Source: Cellulomonas sp.
GTDB taxonomy: Bacteria > Actinomycetota > Actinomycetes > Actinomycetales > Cellulomonadaceae
DNA: 45,138 nucleotides
Assembly: GCA_017882855.1 (NCBI GenBank)
Contig: JADGOR010000006.1
Location: forward strand, 1 to 45,138
Direction: 5' to 3'
Under the pieces are notes generated by a model that had not been told where the DNA came from, searched no databases, and was given only the letters and a program-made list of their open reading frames with translations. The position numbers were made by a program, and so were the translations under genes. Positions 13,821 to 22,918 of the stretch are shown here, piece by piece; position 1 is the stretch's first letter, and every line of letters begins with the position of its first letter.

Positions 13821-14606
13821 TCAGATCTTGGCGACCTGGCCGAACGACAGCTCGACCGGGGTCTCCCGGCCGAAGATCGACACCAGCACCTTGAGCTTTT
13901 GCGACTCGGGGTTGATCTCGGAAATGGTGGCCGGGAGGGTGTCGAACGGACCATCGGTGACGGTCACCGACTCGCCGACCGTGAAGTCGACCTTGATCTC
14001 CTGGGCGGCCTTGGCCTTGGCCTGCTCGGTCTTGGGAGCGAGGCTCGGGGCGAGCATCGAGAAGACCTCGTCCGGCGTCAGCGGCACCGGCTGGTGGGTG
14101 TGCCCGACGAACCCGGTCACCCCAGGAGTGTGTCGGACGGCACCCCACGACTCGTCCGTCAGGTCCATCCGGACCAGGACGTATCCGGGCACCCGAACGC
14201 GGCGGACGACCTTCCGCTGTGCGTTCCGGACCTCGAGGACCTCTTCCATCGGAACCTCCACCTGGAAGATGAAATCCTCCATGTTCAGGCTCTGCGTGCG
14301 GTTCTCGAGGTTGGCCTTGACCCGGTTCTCGTAGCCGGCGTAGGAGTGGATCACGTACCACCGACCAGGCCTCGAGCGGAGCTCGGCCTTGAACTCCTCC
14401 ACCGGGTCCAGCTCGACCTCGGGTTCGAGCTCAGCGGCGGGGGCGTCGGCGTCGGGTGCCTCGGCGGCGGCGTCAGCGGCCGCTGCCTCAGCGGTCGGCC
14501 CCGCCTCGCCCGGAACGTCGACGACAACGCCGGCGTCCGCAACGTCCGCGTCGGACGCGGCGTCCACGACGTCGTGCTCAGTCGACTCGAGCGACTCCTC
14601 TGACAC
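13821..14606 (-). CDS. nusG: transcription termination/antitermination factor NusG
   Basis: NusG binds the RNA polymerase clamp through its NGN domain and couples to Rho or ribosomal S10 through its KOW domain. The 261-residue protein is longer than the roughly 180 of E. coli: residues 1-78 are an Ala/Asp/Glu-rich low-complexity extension common in actinobacteria. The NGN domain starts at [19 protein letters not shown] and contains [11 protein letters not shown]. The C-terminal KOW domain runs from [14 protein letters not shown] to the end. The start is GTG (MSEESLES). It follows secE by 76 bases, the usual order. Confidence 0.96.
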   Translation of the reverse strand: MSEESLESTEHDVVDAASDADVADAGVVVDVPGEAGPTAEAAAADAAAEAPDADAPAAELEPEVELDPVEEFKAELRSRPGRWYVIHSYAGYENRVKANLENRTQSLNMEDFIFQVEVPMEEVLEVRNAQRKVVRRVRVPGYVLVRMDLTDESWGAVRHTPGVTGFVGHTHQPVPLTPDEVFSMLAPSLAPKTEQAKAKAAQEIKVDFTVGESVTVTDGPFDTLPATISEINPESQKLKVLVSIFGRETPVELSFGQVAKI

Positions 14607-14682
14607 AGTGCCAACCTGCTTTCTCAGGACCGATGTGACCTTGATGGAACGAACCCTGCGGCTCGCGCGCGGTGAGTGAGGT

Positions 14683-14967
14683 TCAGCCGCCGAACGCCCA
14701 GAGGACGAGTCGCCCGATCCCCACGTCGAGCAGCGCGACGAATGCCATCACGACCCCGACGAACGCCAGCACCACACCTGTGTAGGTGATCAGCTCTTGG
14801 CGCGTCGGGCGCACCACCTTCTTGAGCTCCGCGACGACCTGGCGGACGAACAAGGCGATGCGGCCCGACAGGCTGAGCTTCACGACACGCTTGCTGCTGG
14901 CCTTCTTCGCACCCGCGCCGCTCGCGCGCTCGGCGCCGGCCGCCGCAGCGGACGCGGATTCGCTCAC
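14683..14967 (-). CDS. secE: preprotein translocase subunit SecE
   Basis: SecE clamps the SecY channel and is essential for protein export. This is the short one-helix form of 94 residues: a Ser/Ala-rich N-terminus, an amphipathic segment ([20 protein letters not shown]) with the conserved KKVxxPTRxE motif, then one membrane segment ([20 protein letters not shown]). The start is GTG with AGGACA upstream. It lies between tRNA-Trp and nusG, the standard actinobacterial trpT-secE-nusG arrangement, and is probably cotranscribed with both. Confidence 0.96.
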   Translation of the reverse strand: MSESASAAAAGAERASGAGAKKASSKRVVKLSLSGRIALFVRQVVAELKKVVRPTRQELITYTGVVLAFVGVVMAFVALLDVGIGRLVLWAFGG

Positions 14968-15057
14968 CGTGATGTCCTCACTCGTCTGTCGTCATGTTGC
15001 TGCGGTCTGGATGACCGTCAGGCCGTTCGCACCACCCGGATGCGCCGTCCTCGCGCG

Positions 15058-15130
15058 CAGGGCAGGAGGGACTCGAACCCACAACCGCCGGTTTTGGAGA
15101 CCGGTGCGCTACCAATTGCGCCACTGCCCT
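15058..15130 (-). tRNA. trpT: tRNA-Trp (anticodon CCA)
   Basis: A 73-base cloverleaf. The acceptor stem is AGGGCAG/CTGCCCT with discriminator G, and CTCCAAA places CCA in the anticodon loop. The T arm has GGTTCGAGTCC. The 3' CCA is not encoded. It sits 90 bases upstream of secE. Short open frames across it are translation artefacts of the tRNA. Confidence 0.97.
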
Positions 15131-15137
15131 ACAGGGA

Positions 15138-15212
15138 TGACAACCGCTGCGCTGAGCACGACCCTTCCGACGCGAGGCGCCTTCCGGGCATGGCTCATCA
15201 TGGCGGTTGTCA
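15138..15212. repeat. 10-base inverted repeat in the tRNA-Trp leader
   Basis: TGACAACCGC (15138-15147) and GCGGTTGTCA (15203-15212) are perfect complements separated by 55 bases, between the tRNA-Trp promoter and the 5' end of the mature tRNA. It would form a stem closing a loop in the tRNA precursor. The role is unknown. Confidence 0.6.
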
Positions 15213-15226
15213 ACCACCAGGGGTCG

Positions 15227-15255
15227 AGTGTACGTGGTCGCGACGCTTCGGTCGA
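15227..15255 (-). promoter_or_regulatory. candidate promoter of trpT-secE-nusG
   Basis: TCGACC (-35) and TACACT (-10) on the minus strand are 17 bases apart. The start would be near 15220, about 90 bases upstream of the mature tRNA. The -35 overlaps one copy of the direct repeat CGGTCGAACC (15249-15258, 15262-15271). It is divergent from aspC. Confidence 0.55.
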
Positions 15256-15350
15256 ACCCATCGGTCGAACCTGCGCACGCGGCCGAAATCGGTCGCCAGG
15301 GAGCACCGAACCCTTACCCGGCACGCGCGCGAATCTGCCACGATGTGCGC

Positions 15351-16589
15351 GTGACCGAACTCCAAGAGCCACAGACCCAGCACTCGCGCGTCTCGGCCCG
15401 CCTCGGCGCCATCGCGGAGTCTGCCACCCTCGCCGTGGACGCCAAGGCAAAGGCGCTCAAGGCCGCCGGCCGGCCCGTGATCGGCTTCGGTGCCGGTGAG
15501 CCGGACTTCCCGACGCCGCAGTACATCGTCGATGCCGCGATCGCAGCGTGCTCCGACCCGGTGAACCACCACTACACGCCGGCCGCGGGCCTGCCCGCGC
15601 TGCGGGAGGCGATCGCCGCGAAGACGCTGCGCGACTCCGGATACCCGGTCTCGGCCGGTCAGGTCCTGGTCACCAACGGCGGCAAGCAAGCCGTGTACCA
15701 GGCGTTCGCCGCCGTCGTCGACCTCGGCGACGAGGTGCTTCTCCCGACGCCGTACTGGACCACGTACCCCGAGGCGATCAAGCTCGCCGGGGGCATCCCG
15801 GTCGACGTCTTCGCCGGCGCCGACGCCGGCTACCTGGTGACGGTCGAGCAGCTCGAAGCGGCCCGCACGCCGCGGACCAAGGCCTTGCTGTTCTGCTCCC
15901 CCTCGAACCCGACCGGCGCCGTCTACTCCCCCCAGCAGACCCGCGCGATCGGCCAGTGGGCGCTCGAGCACGGGATCTGGGTGATCACGGACGAGATCTA
16001 CGAGCACCTCACGTACGACGAAGCCGTCTTCGCGCCGATCGTGGGCCAGGTACCCGAGCTGGCGAACACCACGATCGTCCTGAACGGCGTCGCGAAGACC
16101 TACGCGATGACCGGCTGGCGGGTCGGCTGGATGATCGGCCCGAGCGACGTGATCAAGGCGGCCGCGAACCTCCAGTCGCACCTGACCTCCAACGTCGCGA
16201 ACGTCTCGCAGCGCGCGGCTCTCGCGGCCGTGACCGGCGACCTGTCCGCCGTGGCCGAGATGCGCACCGCTTTCGACCGTCGACGCCGGACGATGGTGAA
16301 GATGCTGAACGAGATCGACGGCGTCGCCTGCCCGGTCCCGACCGGCGCGTTCTACGCCTACCCGAGCGTCGAAGGTGTGCTGGGCCGGAACATCCGGGGC
16401 ACCACGGTGCGGACCTCGGCCGAGCTTGCGACACTCATCCTCGAGCAGGTCGAGGTGGCGGTCGTCCCCGGCGAGGCCTTCGGCCCGAGCGGGTTCATCC
16501 GGCTGTCCTACGCGCTCGGCGACGCCGACCTCGTCGAAGGCGTGGCCCGGATCCAGGGGCTGCTCGGCGATCTGGAGCCGGGCCGGTGA
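15351..16589 (+). CDS. aspC: pyridoxal-phosphate aminotransferase, aspartate type
   Basis: Fold-type I class I aminotransferase, 412 residues, probably interconverting aspartate and 2-oxoglutarate with oxaloacetate and glutamate. Visible motifs are [12 protein letters not shown] (residues 45-56), SPSNPTG with cofactor-binding Asn186, TDEIYEHL with Asp214, and the Schiff-base lysine Lys249 in [14 protein letters not shown]. The C-terminal substrate arginine is in FIRLSYA. The start is GTG (VTELQEPQ); the longer upstream frame lacks homology and overlaps the tRNA-Trp promoter. No good ribosome binding site is visible; CACGAT ends six bases before the GTG, so a leaderless transcript is possible. 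Substrate specificity among related enzymes is inferred from similarity and synteny. Confidence 0.92.
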   Translation: MTELQEPQTQHSRVSARLGAIAESATLAVDAKAKALKAAGRPVIGFGAGEPDFPTPQYIVDAAIAACSDPVNHHYTPAAGLPALREAIAAKTLRDSGYPVSAGQVLVTNGGKQAVYQAFAAVVDLGDEVLLPTPYWTTYPEAIKLAGGIPVDVFAGADAGYLVTVEQLEAARTPRTKALLFCSPSNPTGAVYSPQQTRAIGQWALEHGIWVITDEIYEHLTYDEAVFAPIVGQVPELANTTIVLNGVAKTYAMTGWRVGWMIGPSDVIKAAANLQSHLTSNVANVSQRAALAAVTGDLSAVAEMRTAFDRRRRTMVKMLNEIDGVACPVPTGAFYAYPSVEGVLGRNIRGTTVRTSAELATLILEQVEVAVVPGEAFGPSGFIRLSYALGDADLVEGVARIQGLLGDLEPGR

Positions 16590-17470
16590 CCGGGGCAGCG
16601 GTCGTCGTCCGCGGTCTCCACAAGCACTACGGCGAGACGCGTGCGGTCGACGGTCTGGACCTACAGGTCGAGTCGGGCGAGGTCTTCGCGGTGCTCGGCC
16701 CGAATGGTGCCGGCAAGACCACGACGGTCGAGATCCTCGAGGGACACCGTCATCGCGACAGCGGCGAGGTGAGCGTGCTCGGGGTCGACCCGGCCCGCGC
16801 CGACCGCAATTGGCGGAGCCGGATCGGCATCGTGCTGCAGGACGCCGGTGACCAGGCCGAGCTGACCGTCTCCGAGGTGATCCGGCACTTCGCCGAGTAC
16901 TACCCGACCCCGCGCGATGCTGACGAGGTGATCGACGCCGTCGGGCTGACCGAGAAGGCGGGCACCCGGACCCGGCAGCTCTCCGGCGGCCAACGTCGCC
17001 GCCTCGACGTCGCGCTCGGCATCGTCGGCCGGCCCGAGCTGCTCTTCCTGGACGAGCCGACCACCGGCTTCGATCCGGAGGCCCGGCGAGCCTTCTGGGA
17101 GCTGATCCGTGGCCTCCGGAAGGACGGGACGACGATCCTCCTCACCACGCACTACCTCGACGAGGCCGAGAACCTGGCCGATCGGGTGGCAGTGATCCGG
17201 GACGGCCGCGTCCTGGCCCTTGACACGCCGAAGAACCTCGGTGGAAGGGCGGCCAGCGAGGCGACTGTGCGCTGGATCGAGGACGGGACGCATCGAGAGC
17301 TGGCCACGAGCGCGCCCACCAGGGTCGTCAGCGAGCTGACCGCGCGATTGGCCGGCCCGTCCGGTGAGGTCTCCGGGCTCGAGGTAATCCGGCCGAGCCT
17401 CGAAGACGTCTACCTCACGCTCATCGGCGAGCCGTTGCCCGTGGCCGCGACCAAGGAGGACCTGTCGTGA
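16586..17470 (+). CDS. ABC-2 type exporter, ATP-binding protein
   Basis: Nucleotide-binding subunit of 294 residues. Walker A is GPNGAGKTT (about 38-46), the signature is [10 protein letters not shown], Walker B is [13 protein letters not shown], and the switch histidine is in [16 protein letters not shown]. This is the DrrA/NatA-like class that pairs with ABC-2 permeases to export drugs, lipids or peptides. It starts at a GTG overlapping the aspC stop (GTGA) and its own stop overlaps the next gene's GTG, so aspC, ATPase and permease are translationally coupled. Substrate unknown. Confidence 0.93.
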   Translation: MTGAAVVVRGLHKHYGETRAVDGLDLQVESGEVFAVLGPNGAGKTTTVEILEGHRHRDSGEVSVLGVDPARADRNWRSRIGIVLQDAGDQAELTVSEVIRHFAEYYPTPRDADEVIDAVGLTEKAGTRTRQLSGGQRRRLDVALGIVGRPELLFLDEPTTGFDPEARRAFWELIRGLRKDGTTILLTTHYLDEAENLADRVAVIRDGRVLALDTPKNLGGRAASEATVRWIEDGTHRELATSAPTRVVSELTARLAGPSGEVSGLEVIRPSLEDVYLTLIGEPLPVAATKEDLS

Positions 17471-18327
17471 CCGAGCTGAGCGAGAAGACGGTCGCCGCGG
17501 CGACCGTGGCGCTGCCCTCGACGCTGCGGCTCGGCGTCGCCCGTACCCGGGTCGAGCTCAAGCAGTTCTTCCGGTCCAAGGACTCGATGATCTTCACGTT
17601 CCTGTTCCCGGTGATCATGCTGATGATCTTTGCCACCGTGTTCTCCCGGCAGGGCGATGTTGGCCCGGGCATCCCGGGCGGCCCGATCTCCTTCGGTCAG
17701 TACTTCCTCCCCGGCATGGTCGCCACCGGCGTGATGCTCACCAGCTTCCAGTCGCTCGCCATCCAGATCCCCGTCGAGCGGGACGACGGCGCGCTCAAGC
17801 GCTTGCGCGGGACCCCGATGCCCTCGGCGTCGTACTTCCTCGGCAAGGTCGGCCAGGTGCTGGTGGCGTCAGTGGTGCAGCTCGCCCTCCTGTTCGTCGT
17901 CGCGCGAGTCCTCTTCGCGATCCCGCTACCGACCGCTCCAGGGGCCTGGCTGACGTTCCTCTGGGTGTTCCTGCTCGGCACTGCGTGCGGCTCCGTTCTC
18001 GGTGTCGCGTTCTCCTCGATCCCGAGCTCGGGTCGCAGCGCGAGCGCCGTGGTGGTCCCGGTCGTGCTGGTGCTGCAGTTCATCTCCGGCGTGTACTTCA
18101 TGTACAGCGACCTGCCCACCTGGTTGCAGCGGGTGGCCGAGGTCTTCCCGCTCAAATGGATGGCCCAGGGCATGCGATCGGTGTTCTTCCCGGACGCGTT
18201 CAAGGCGATCGAGGTGCGCGACTCGTGGGAGCACCCGATGACGGCGGTGGTGCTCGCGGCGTGGCTCGTGCTCGGGCTCGTCGTCGGGATCCGCACCTTC
18301 CGCTGGACCCGGCGCGGGGACAACTGA
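17467..18327 (+). CDS. ABC-2 type exporter, permease
   Basis: Integral membrane partner of the preceding ATPase, 286 residues. A cytoplasmic N-terminus of about 38 residues (ARTRVELKQFFRSKDSM) leads into the first membrane segment (FTFLFPVIMLMIFATVF). About six membrane segments follow, with the ABC-2 hallmark VPVVLVLQFISGVYFMYSDLP and a closing PLKWMAQGMRSVFFPD segment. The GTG start overlaps the ATPase stop by four bases. The substrate cannot be inferred. Confidence 0.93.
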   Translation: MTELSEKTVAAATVALPSTLRLGVARTRVELKQFFRSKDSMIFTFLFPVIMLMIFATVFSRQGDVGPGIPGGPISFGQYFLPGMVATGVMLTSFQSLAIQIPVERDDGALKRLRGTPMPSASYFLGKVGQVLVASVVQLALLFVVARVLFAIPLPTAPGAWLTFLWVFLLGTACGSVLGVAFSSIPSSGRSASAVVVPVVLVLQFISGVYFMYSDLPTWLQRVAEVFPLKWMAQGMRSVFFPDAFKAIEVRDSWEHPMTAVVLAAWLVLGLVVGIRTFRWTRRGDN

Positions 18328-18355
18328 TCCGACCCGCGGCTGGGAGACTGCAGGC

Positions 18356-19408
18356 GTGCGCGATCTCGCCCTGCTGCCGAAGGCGCACCTCCACCTGCAC
18401 TTCACCGGCTCGATGCGGGTGGCGACGCTCGCCGACCTCGCGGTCAAGCACGGCCTTCGACTGCCGGCTGCGCTGACCGACGGACTGGCACTCCGGCTGC
18501 CCTCCGATGAGCGCGGCTGGTTCCGTTTCCAGCGGCTGTACGACATCGCTCGTGGGTGCGTCCGCGATGAGGAGGACATGCGCCGGATCGTCCTGGAAGC
18601 GGCTGCCGACGATGCCGCCGAGGGCTCACGACGGCTCGAGATCCAGATCGACCCCACCTCGTACGCTCCGTTCGTCGGCGGCATCACCCCCGCGATCGAG
18701 ATCGTCCTCGACGCGGCGCGGGAGGCCAGCCAGGTCACCGGCACCCAGGTCGGCGTCATCGTCGCGTCGTCCCGGGTGCGACACCCGCTGGAAGCCAGGA
18801 CCCTCGCCCGCCTGGCCGCGCGCTATGCCGGCGACGGCGTCGGCCGGGTGGTGGGTTTCGGGCTCAGCAACGACGAGCGGCGCGGTGAGACGAGCGAGTT
18901 CGCGCCCGCCTTCCGGATCGCCCGCGACGCCGGCCTCGCCGCCGTGCCGCACGGCGGCGAGCTGCTCGGCGCCGACCATGTCAAGGTCGTCGTCGACGAG
19001 CTCCACCCGGACCGCATCGGCCACGGCGTGCGCGCGGTCGAAGACCCGCGGGTGCTCGAGCTGGTGGTGGAGCAGGGGATCGCCCTCGAGGTGTGCCCGG
19101 CATCGAACGTCTCGCTCGGCGTGTACCACGGTGCCGAGGACGTCCCGCTGCGCACCCTCATCGCGGCCGGCGCCCGGATCGCGCTGGGCGCCGACGATCC
19201 CCTGCTGTTCGGCTGCCGGCTGACCGCGCAGTACGAGGCGGCCCGCGCGGTGCACGGCTTCGACGACGACGGGCTCGCAGACCTGGCCCGCGCGTCGGTG
19301 CGCGCGAGCCGCGCCTCGGCCACGTCGCAAGCAGCGTGGCTGGCCGAGGTCGACGGATGGCTCGGCGCTCCGGCGGACCGGTCCCCCGGGACGCCCTCGT
19401 CCCTCTGA
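18356..19408 (+). CDS. add: adenosine deaminase family protein
   Basis: Metal-dependent amidohydrolase of 350 residues, expected to deaminate adenosine to inosine in purine salvage. The first metal pair is His13 and His15 (KAHLHLHFTGS). The later motifs VPHGGELLG (metal and general-acid positions), DRIGHGVRAV, CPASNVSLG and GADDPLLFG follow the family order. The start is GTG, 28 bases after the permease, so it is probably in the same operon. No clear ribosome binding site precedes the GTG, and GAGACT lies six bases upstream. Specificity is not proven: this HLHFTGS subfamily also includes deaminases of modified adenines. Confidence 0.88.
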   Translation: MRDLALLPKAHLHLHFTGSMRVATLADLAVKHGLRLPAALTDGLALRLPSDERGWFRFQRLYDIARGCVRDEEDMRRIVLEAAADDAAEGSRRLEIQIDPTSYAPFVGGITPAIEIVLDAAREASQVTGTQVGVIVASSRVRHPLEARTLARLAARYAGDGVGRVVGFGLSNDERRGETSEFAPAFRIARDAGLAAVPHGGELLGADHVKVVVDELHPDRIGHGVRAVEDPRVLELVVEQGIALEVCPASNVSLGVYHGAEDVPLRTLIAAGARIALGADDPLLFGCRLTAQYEAARAVHGFDDDGLADLARASVRASRASATSQAAWLAEVDGWLGAPADRSPGTPSSL

Positions 19409-19430
19409 GTCCCGCGCCCTCGGGGTCGGG

Positions 19431-19461
19431 CCCAGGGTCGTTCTCAGGGATCGCTCAGGGA
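19431..19461 (+). promoter_or_regulatory. phased direct repeats upstream of the MacB-type ABC pair
   Basis: CTCAGGGA occurs at 19443-19450 and 19454-19461, exactly 11 bases apart, preceded by the related CCCAGGGT at 19431-19438. Direct repeats with an 11-base pitch are the usual target form of OmpR/PhoB-family response regulators. No two-component system is encoded in the window. The rest of the 230-base add-ABC spacer (19409-19638) shows no gene and no promoter I can defend. Confidence 0.45.
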
Positions 19462-19638
19462 AGAACCGGATGTGCCCGGGGTGCGCCCGGTGGTTGTCTC
19501 GTCACAGCGGCCCACGGCGATGTCCTGCCAGGCCCCGCGACATCGGCGGCGCCGACGACCGGCCGGCCCCGGGCGGATCCTCGTCCGGGCCCGATCCCTC
19601 GTCGCGCGCCGATCAGACCCCATCGAGAGGACTCGACC

Positions 19639-20394
19639 ATGACCACCGTCACCACCACGGAGGCCGTCCGCACCATCGCCGCCGCGATGCGCGCCGGCCG
19701 CAAGATCTATGGGTCCGGCGAGAACGCCGTGACCGCTCTCCGCGACATCGACATCGAGATCCGTCGCGGCGAGTTCACCGCGATCATGGGGCCGTCCGGC
19801 TCCGGCAAGTCGACCCTGCTGCACACCCTGGCCGGTCTGGACACGCTCAACTCCGGCAAGGTCTTCCTGGGCGACATCGAGCTCACCGCCCTGAACGAAC
19901 GTCAGCTCACCAGAGTTCGTCGGGACCGGATCGGCTTCATCTTCCAGACCTTCAACCTGGTCCCCACCCTGACGGCTGCCGAGAACATCGCACTGCCGCT
20001 GACAATCGCGCGGCGGCGCCCCGACCCCGAGTGGTTCGACTTCGTCGTGGCGACCCTGGGGCTCGGAGACCGGCTGGACCACCTGCCCGGCGAGCTCTCC
20101 GGCGGCCAGCAGCAGCGGGTGGCCGCGGCGCGAGCCCTCATCTCCCGCCCGGAGATGGTCTTCGCCGACGAGCCGAGCGGCAACCTCGACTCCAAGGCCG
20201 GCGGCGAGCTGCTCGCATTCATGCGCCGCGCCGTTCAGGAGTTCGGCCAGACGATCGTGATGGTCACCCACGACCCGAGCGCAGCCGCGCATGCGGACCG
20301 CATCGTGTTCCTCGACGACGGCATGATCGTCGACGAGATGATCGCACCCACCGCGACGCGGGTCCTCGACCGCATGAAGACGCTGGGGGCCTGA
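19639..20394 (+). CDS. MacB-type ABC transporter, ATP-binding protein
   Basis: ATPase of 251 residues in the LolD/MacB/FtsE class. Walker A is GPSGSGKST, Q-loop IFQTFNLVPTLTA, signature LSGGQQQRV, Walker B MVFADEPSGNLDS, and the H-loop is in MVTHDP. The N-terminus adds about 25 residues before the ABC core. The start is an ATG with GAGAGG upstream; the open frame further 5' crosses the add gene and is not coding. One base separates its stop from the permease start. In actinobacteria such pairs work as mechanotransmission or export systems for antimicrobial peptides, lipids or lipoproteins; the substrate here is unknown. Confidence 0.94.
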   Translation: MTTVTTTEAVRTIAAAMRAGRKIYGSGENAVTALRDIDIEIRRGEFTAIMGPSGSGKSTLLHTLAGLDTLNSGKVFLGDIELTALNERQLTRVRRDRIGFIFQTFNLVPTLTAAENIALPLTIARRRPDPEWFDFVVATLGLGDRLDHLPGELSGGQQQRVAAARALISRPEMVFADEPSGNLDSKAGGELLAFMRRAVQEFGQTIVMVTHDPSAAAHADRIVFLDDGMIVDEMIAPTATRVLDRMKTLGA

Positions 20395-20395
20395 C

Positions 20396-22915
20396 ATGTT
20401 GCGAGTGGCCCTCAAGGGGATCGCACACCACAAGATGCGGCTCGTCCTGACGGCGATGTCGATCGCGCTCGGCGTCTCGTTCGTCGCCGGAACGTTCATC
20501 TTCACCGACACGATCGACAACACCTTCACGACCCTCTTCACCGACGTGTACTCGGGCGTCGACGTCTCGGTCCGGGCCGCGAAGCCCGAGATGGGGGCCG
20601 CGGCCGGAACGTTCGACGAGTCCGTCCTGGCGGGCGTGGCGAAGGTCCCCGGCGTCGACCGCGCCGTTCCCTCGGCCGACGGCTTCGCCCAGCTCCTGAC
20701 CCGCGACGGCAAGCCGATCGGCGGTCAAGGACCGCCGACCATCGGCACCAGCTGGAGCGACGAGCCCGCCATGAGTGCCGCCCGCATCGAGCCCGGCAAC
20801 GGCCGTGGAGCGCGCGCACCAGGAGAGGTGGTGATCGATGCCGGAACCGCCAAGGCGCAGAAGTTCGCCGTCGGCGACCCGATCGACATCGCCTTCCAGT
20901 CCGGCAAGGAGACCTTCACCATCGTCGGCATCGTGAGCTTCGGCTCGGCCGACAACCTGGCCGGCGCGACCCTCGCCATCTTCGACCTCAAGGAGGCGCA
21001 ACGGCTCTTCGGGATGCCCGGCAAGCTCAGCGGGATCAGCATCGCCGCTGCGCACGGGGTCGACCGCACGCAGCTGGCCACCGCCGTCAGCGCCACCCTG
21101 CCGGCGGGGCTCGAGGCCGTCACCGGGAACCAGCAGACCAAGGAGACGCTCGACCAGATCACCACGGCGATGGGCTTCATCAGCACCGCCCTGCTGGCCT
21201 TCGCGGCTGTCGCGGTCCTCGTCGGCGCCTTCATCATCCAGAACACCTTCCGGATCACGGTGGCCCAACGGACGCGCGAGATCGCGCTGCTCCGCGCCAT
21301 CGGCGCCTCGGACCGTCAGGTGACCGCGATGGTGGTGATCGAGGCTGCGGTCGTCGGGCTGATCGCCTCGGTCGCCGGCGTCGGGCTCGGCGTCCTGATC
21401 GCGCTCGGGATCCGAGGCGGCATGGACGCGGTCGGCGTCGGCCTGCCCGGTGGGTCGCTCGTCTTCGAGCCACGCACCGTGCTGGTCGCGCTCGCGGTCG
21501 GACTTGTCGTCACCCTCCTCTCCGTGGTGCTGCCGGCTCGACGCGCTGCCGGCGTCGCACCGATGGCGGCGCTGCGGGACGCGGAGACGACGCAGCGGCG
21601 TTCGCTGCGAGGTCGCGCCATCGTCGGATCCGTCCTGACCGGGCTGGGTGCCGGAGTCCTCGCGCTGGCCCTTTCCGGACACGTGACGAACCAGACCCTC
21701 GGCGTCGTCGCGGCCGGTGCTCTCTCGGTCTTCCTCGGGGTCTCGGTCCTCGCGGCCATCGCCGCCAGGCCGGCCGCTCGATTCCTCGGCTGGCCCCTCC
21801 CCAAGATGTTCGGGGTCCCGGGCGCTCTGGCCCAGAGCAACACCGCGCGCACACCACGCCGCACAGCGTCGACGGCCTCGGCCCTGATGATCGGGCTGGC
21901 GCTGGTGACCTTTGTCGCGATGTTCGCGCAGTCGATGAAGACGTCGGTCGATGACCGTCTGGCGGCGTCGTTCCCGGCGGACTTCTCGATCCAGTCGAGC
22001 AACCAGCAGGTCGGTGTCTCCCAGGAGTACCTCGCCAAGGTCACCGCGCTGCCTCAGCTCGGGATCGTGGTGCCGGTCGGAATGACGACGCTCTCGATCA
22101 ACGGCCACGACTCACTGGTGTCGATCATCGACCCCGCGACGATCGAACAGGTCTACGACATGAAGGCGGACCGACGCGTCTCCGAGCTCGGGAGCGGCAT
22201 CTTCGTGAACGAGGGTGCGATCAAGGGCGGGATGCGGGTCGGCGACTCGGTCACGGTGAAGGGGGACCTCGGCGAGACCACGCTCAAGGTCACCGGCGCC
22301 TTCAAGGACGAGACCGTCGGCTCCTACTTCATCAGCGAGCAGACCGCCACCGGTCTGGTGCGCCCCGCAGAACCGCGGGTCGCCCTCGTCAAGGTCGCCA
22401 AGGGCGCAGCGCCCGCCGACGCTCGAACGGCGATGAACGCGATCGGCGCGAGCTTCCCGACGATCAAGGTGCAGGACGCCTCCGAGGTCGCCGCCGAGGT
22501 CGGCACCCAGGTCGACCAGATGCTCGCGCTCTTCCAGGGACTGCTCCTGCTGGCGATCATCATCGCCATCCTGGGGGTGGCCAACACCCTGGCGCTGTCG
22601 GTCGCCGAACGGACCCGCGAGCTCGGTCTGCTGCGAGCGGTCGGGATGAGCCGCATCCAGGTGCGCCGGATGGTGCGCTGGGAGGCCGTGCTCATCGCAG
22701 CGTTCGGCGCTCTGCTGGGTATCGCCCTCGGCATCTCGCTGGCCTGGGCCGTGCTCAAGGCAATGGCCGATCAGGGGATCACGACGATCGGCATCCCCTA
22801 CGCGAGCATTGCTCTCTACCTGGTGCTCGCAGGGCTCGCGGGGGTGGTGGCGGCGATCGGTCCGGCGCGGAGGGCGTCCAGGATCGACATCCTCACGGCG
22901 ATCGCGACGGAGTAG
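20396..22915 (+). CDS. MacB/FtsX-type ABC transporter permease with duplicated FtsX core
   Basis: Large permease of 839 residues. The N-terminal membrane segment (about 17-37) is followed by an extracytoplasmic domain (roughly 40-240), then FtsX-like helices (TALLAFAAVAVLVGAFIIQNTF; RTREIALLRAIGASDRQV). A middle pair of helices, a second extracytoplasmic domain (about 510-700) and a second FtsX core (LLAIIIAILGVANTLALSV; RTRELGLLRAVGMSRIQV) follow. The two RTRE[IL]xLLRA[IV]G motifs show the internal duplication. The ATG is one base after the ATPase stop. The gene ends 3 bases from the convergent murB stop, so no separate terminator fits between them. Confidence 0.93.
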   Translation: MLRVALKGIAHHKMRLVLTAMSIALGVSFVAGTFIFTDTIDNTFTTLFTDVYSGVDVSVRAAKPEMGAAAGTFDESVLAGVAKVPGVDRAVPSADGFAQLLTRDGKPIGGQGPPTIGTSWSDEPAMSAARIEPGNGRGARAPGEVVIDAGTAKAQKFAVGDPIDIAFQSGKETFTIVGIVSFGSADNLAGATLAIFDLKEAQRLFGMPGKLSGISIAAAHGVDRTQLATAVSATLPAGLEAVTGNQQTKETLDQITTAMGFISTALLAFAAVAVLVGAFIIQNTFRITVAQRTREIALLRAIGASDRQVTAMVVIEAAVVGLIASVAGVGLGVLIALGIRGGMDAVGVGLPGGSLVFEPRTVLVALAVGLVVTLLSVVLPARRAAGVAPMAALRDAETTQRRSLRGRAIVGSVLTGLGAGVLALALSGHVTNQTLGVVAAGALSVFLGVSVLAAIAARPAARFLGWPLPKMFGVPGALAQSNTARTPRRTASTASALMIGLALVTFVAMFAQSMKTSVDDRLAASFPADFSIQSSNQQVGVSQEYLAKVTALPQLGIVVPVGMTTLSINGHDSLVSIIDPATIEQVYDMKADRRVSELGSGIFVNEGAIKGGMRVGDSVTVKGDLGETTLKVTGAFKDETVGSYFISEQTATGLVRPAEPRVALVKVAKGAAPADARTAMNAIGASFPTIKVQDASEVAAEVGTQVDQMLALFQGLLLLAIIIAILGVANTLALSVAERTRELGLLRAVGMSRIQVRRMVRWEAVLIAAFGALLGIALGISLAWAVLKAMADQGITTIGIPYASIALYLVLAGLAGVVAAIGPARRASRIDILTAIATE

Positions 22916-22918
22916 CCG

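Noticed and set aside
14978-15217. 79-codon minus-strand frame over the tRNA-Trp gene
   Set aside because: It contains VAQLVAHRSPKPAVVGSSPS, the typical translation of a tRNA gene, not a protein.
15548-16585. Plus-strand frame overlapping aspC and continuous with the first ABC ATPase
   Set aside because: The ATPase core begins just after the GTG at 16586; the upstream 346 codons are an alternate-frame shadow of aspC, not a fused domain.
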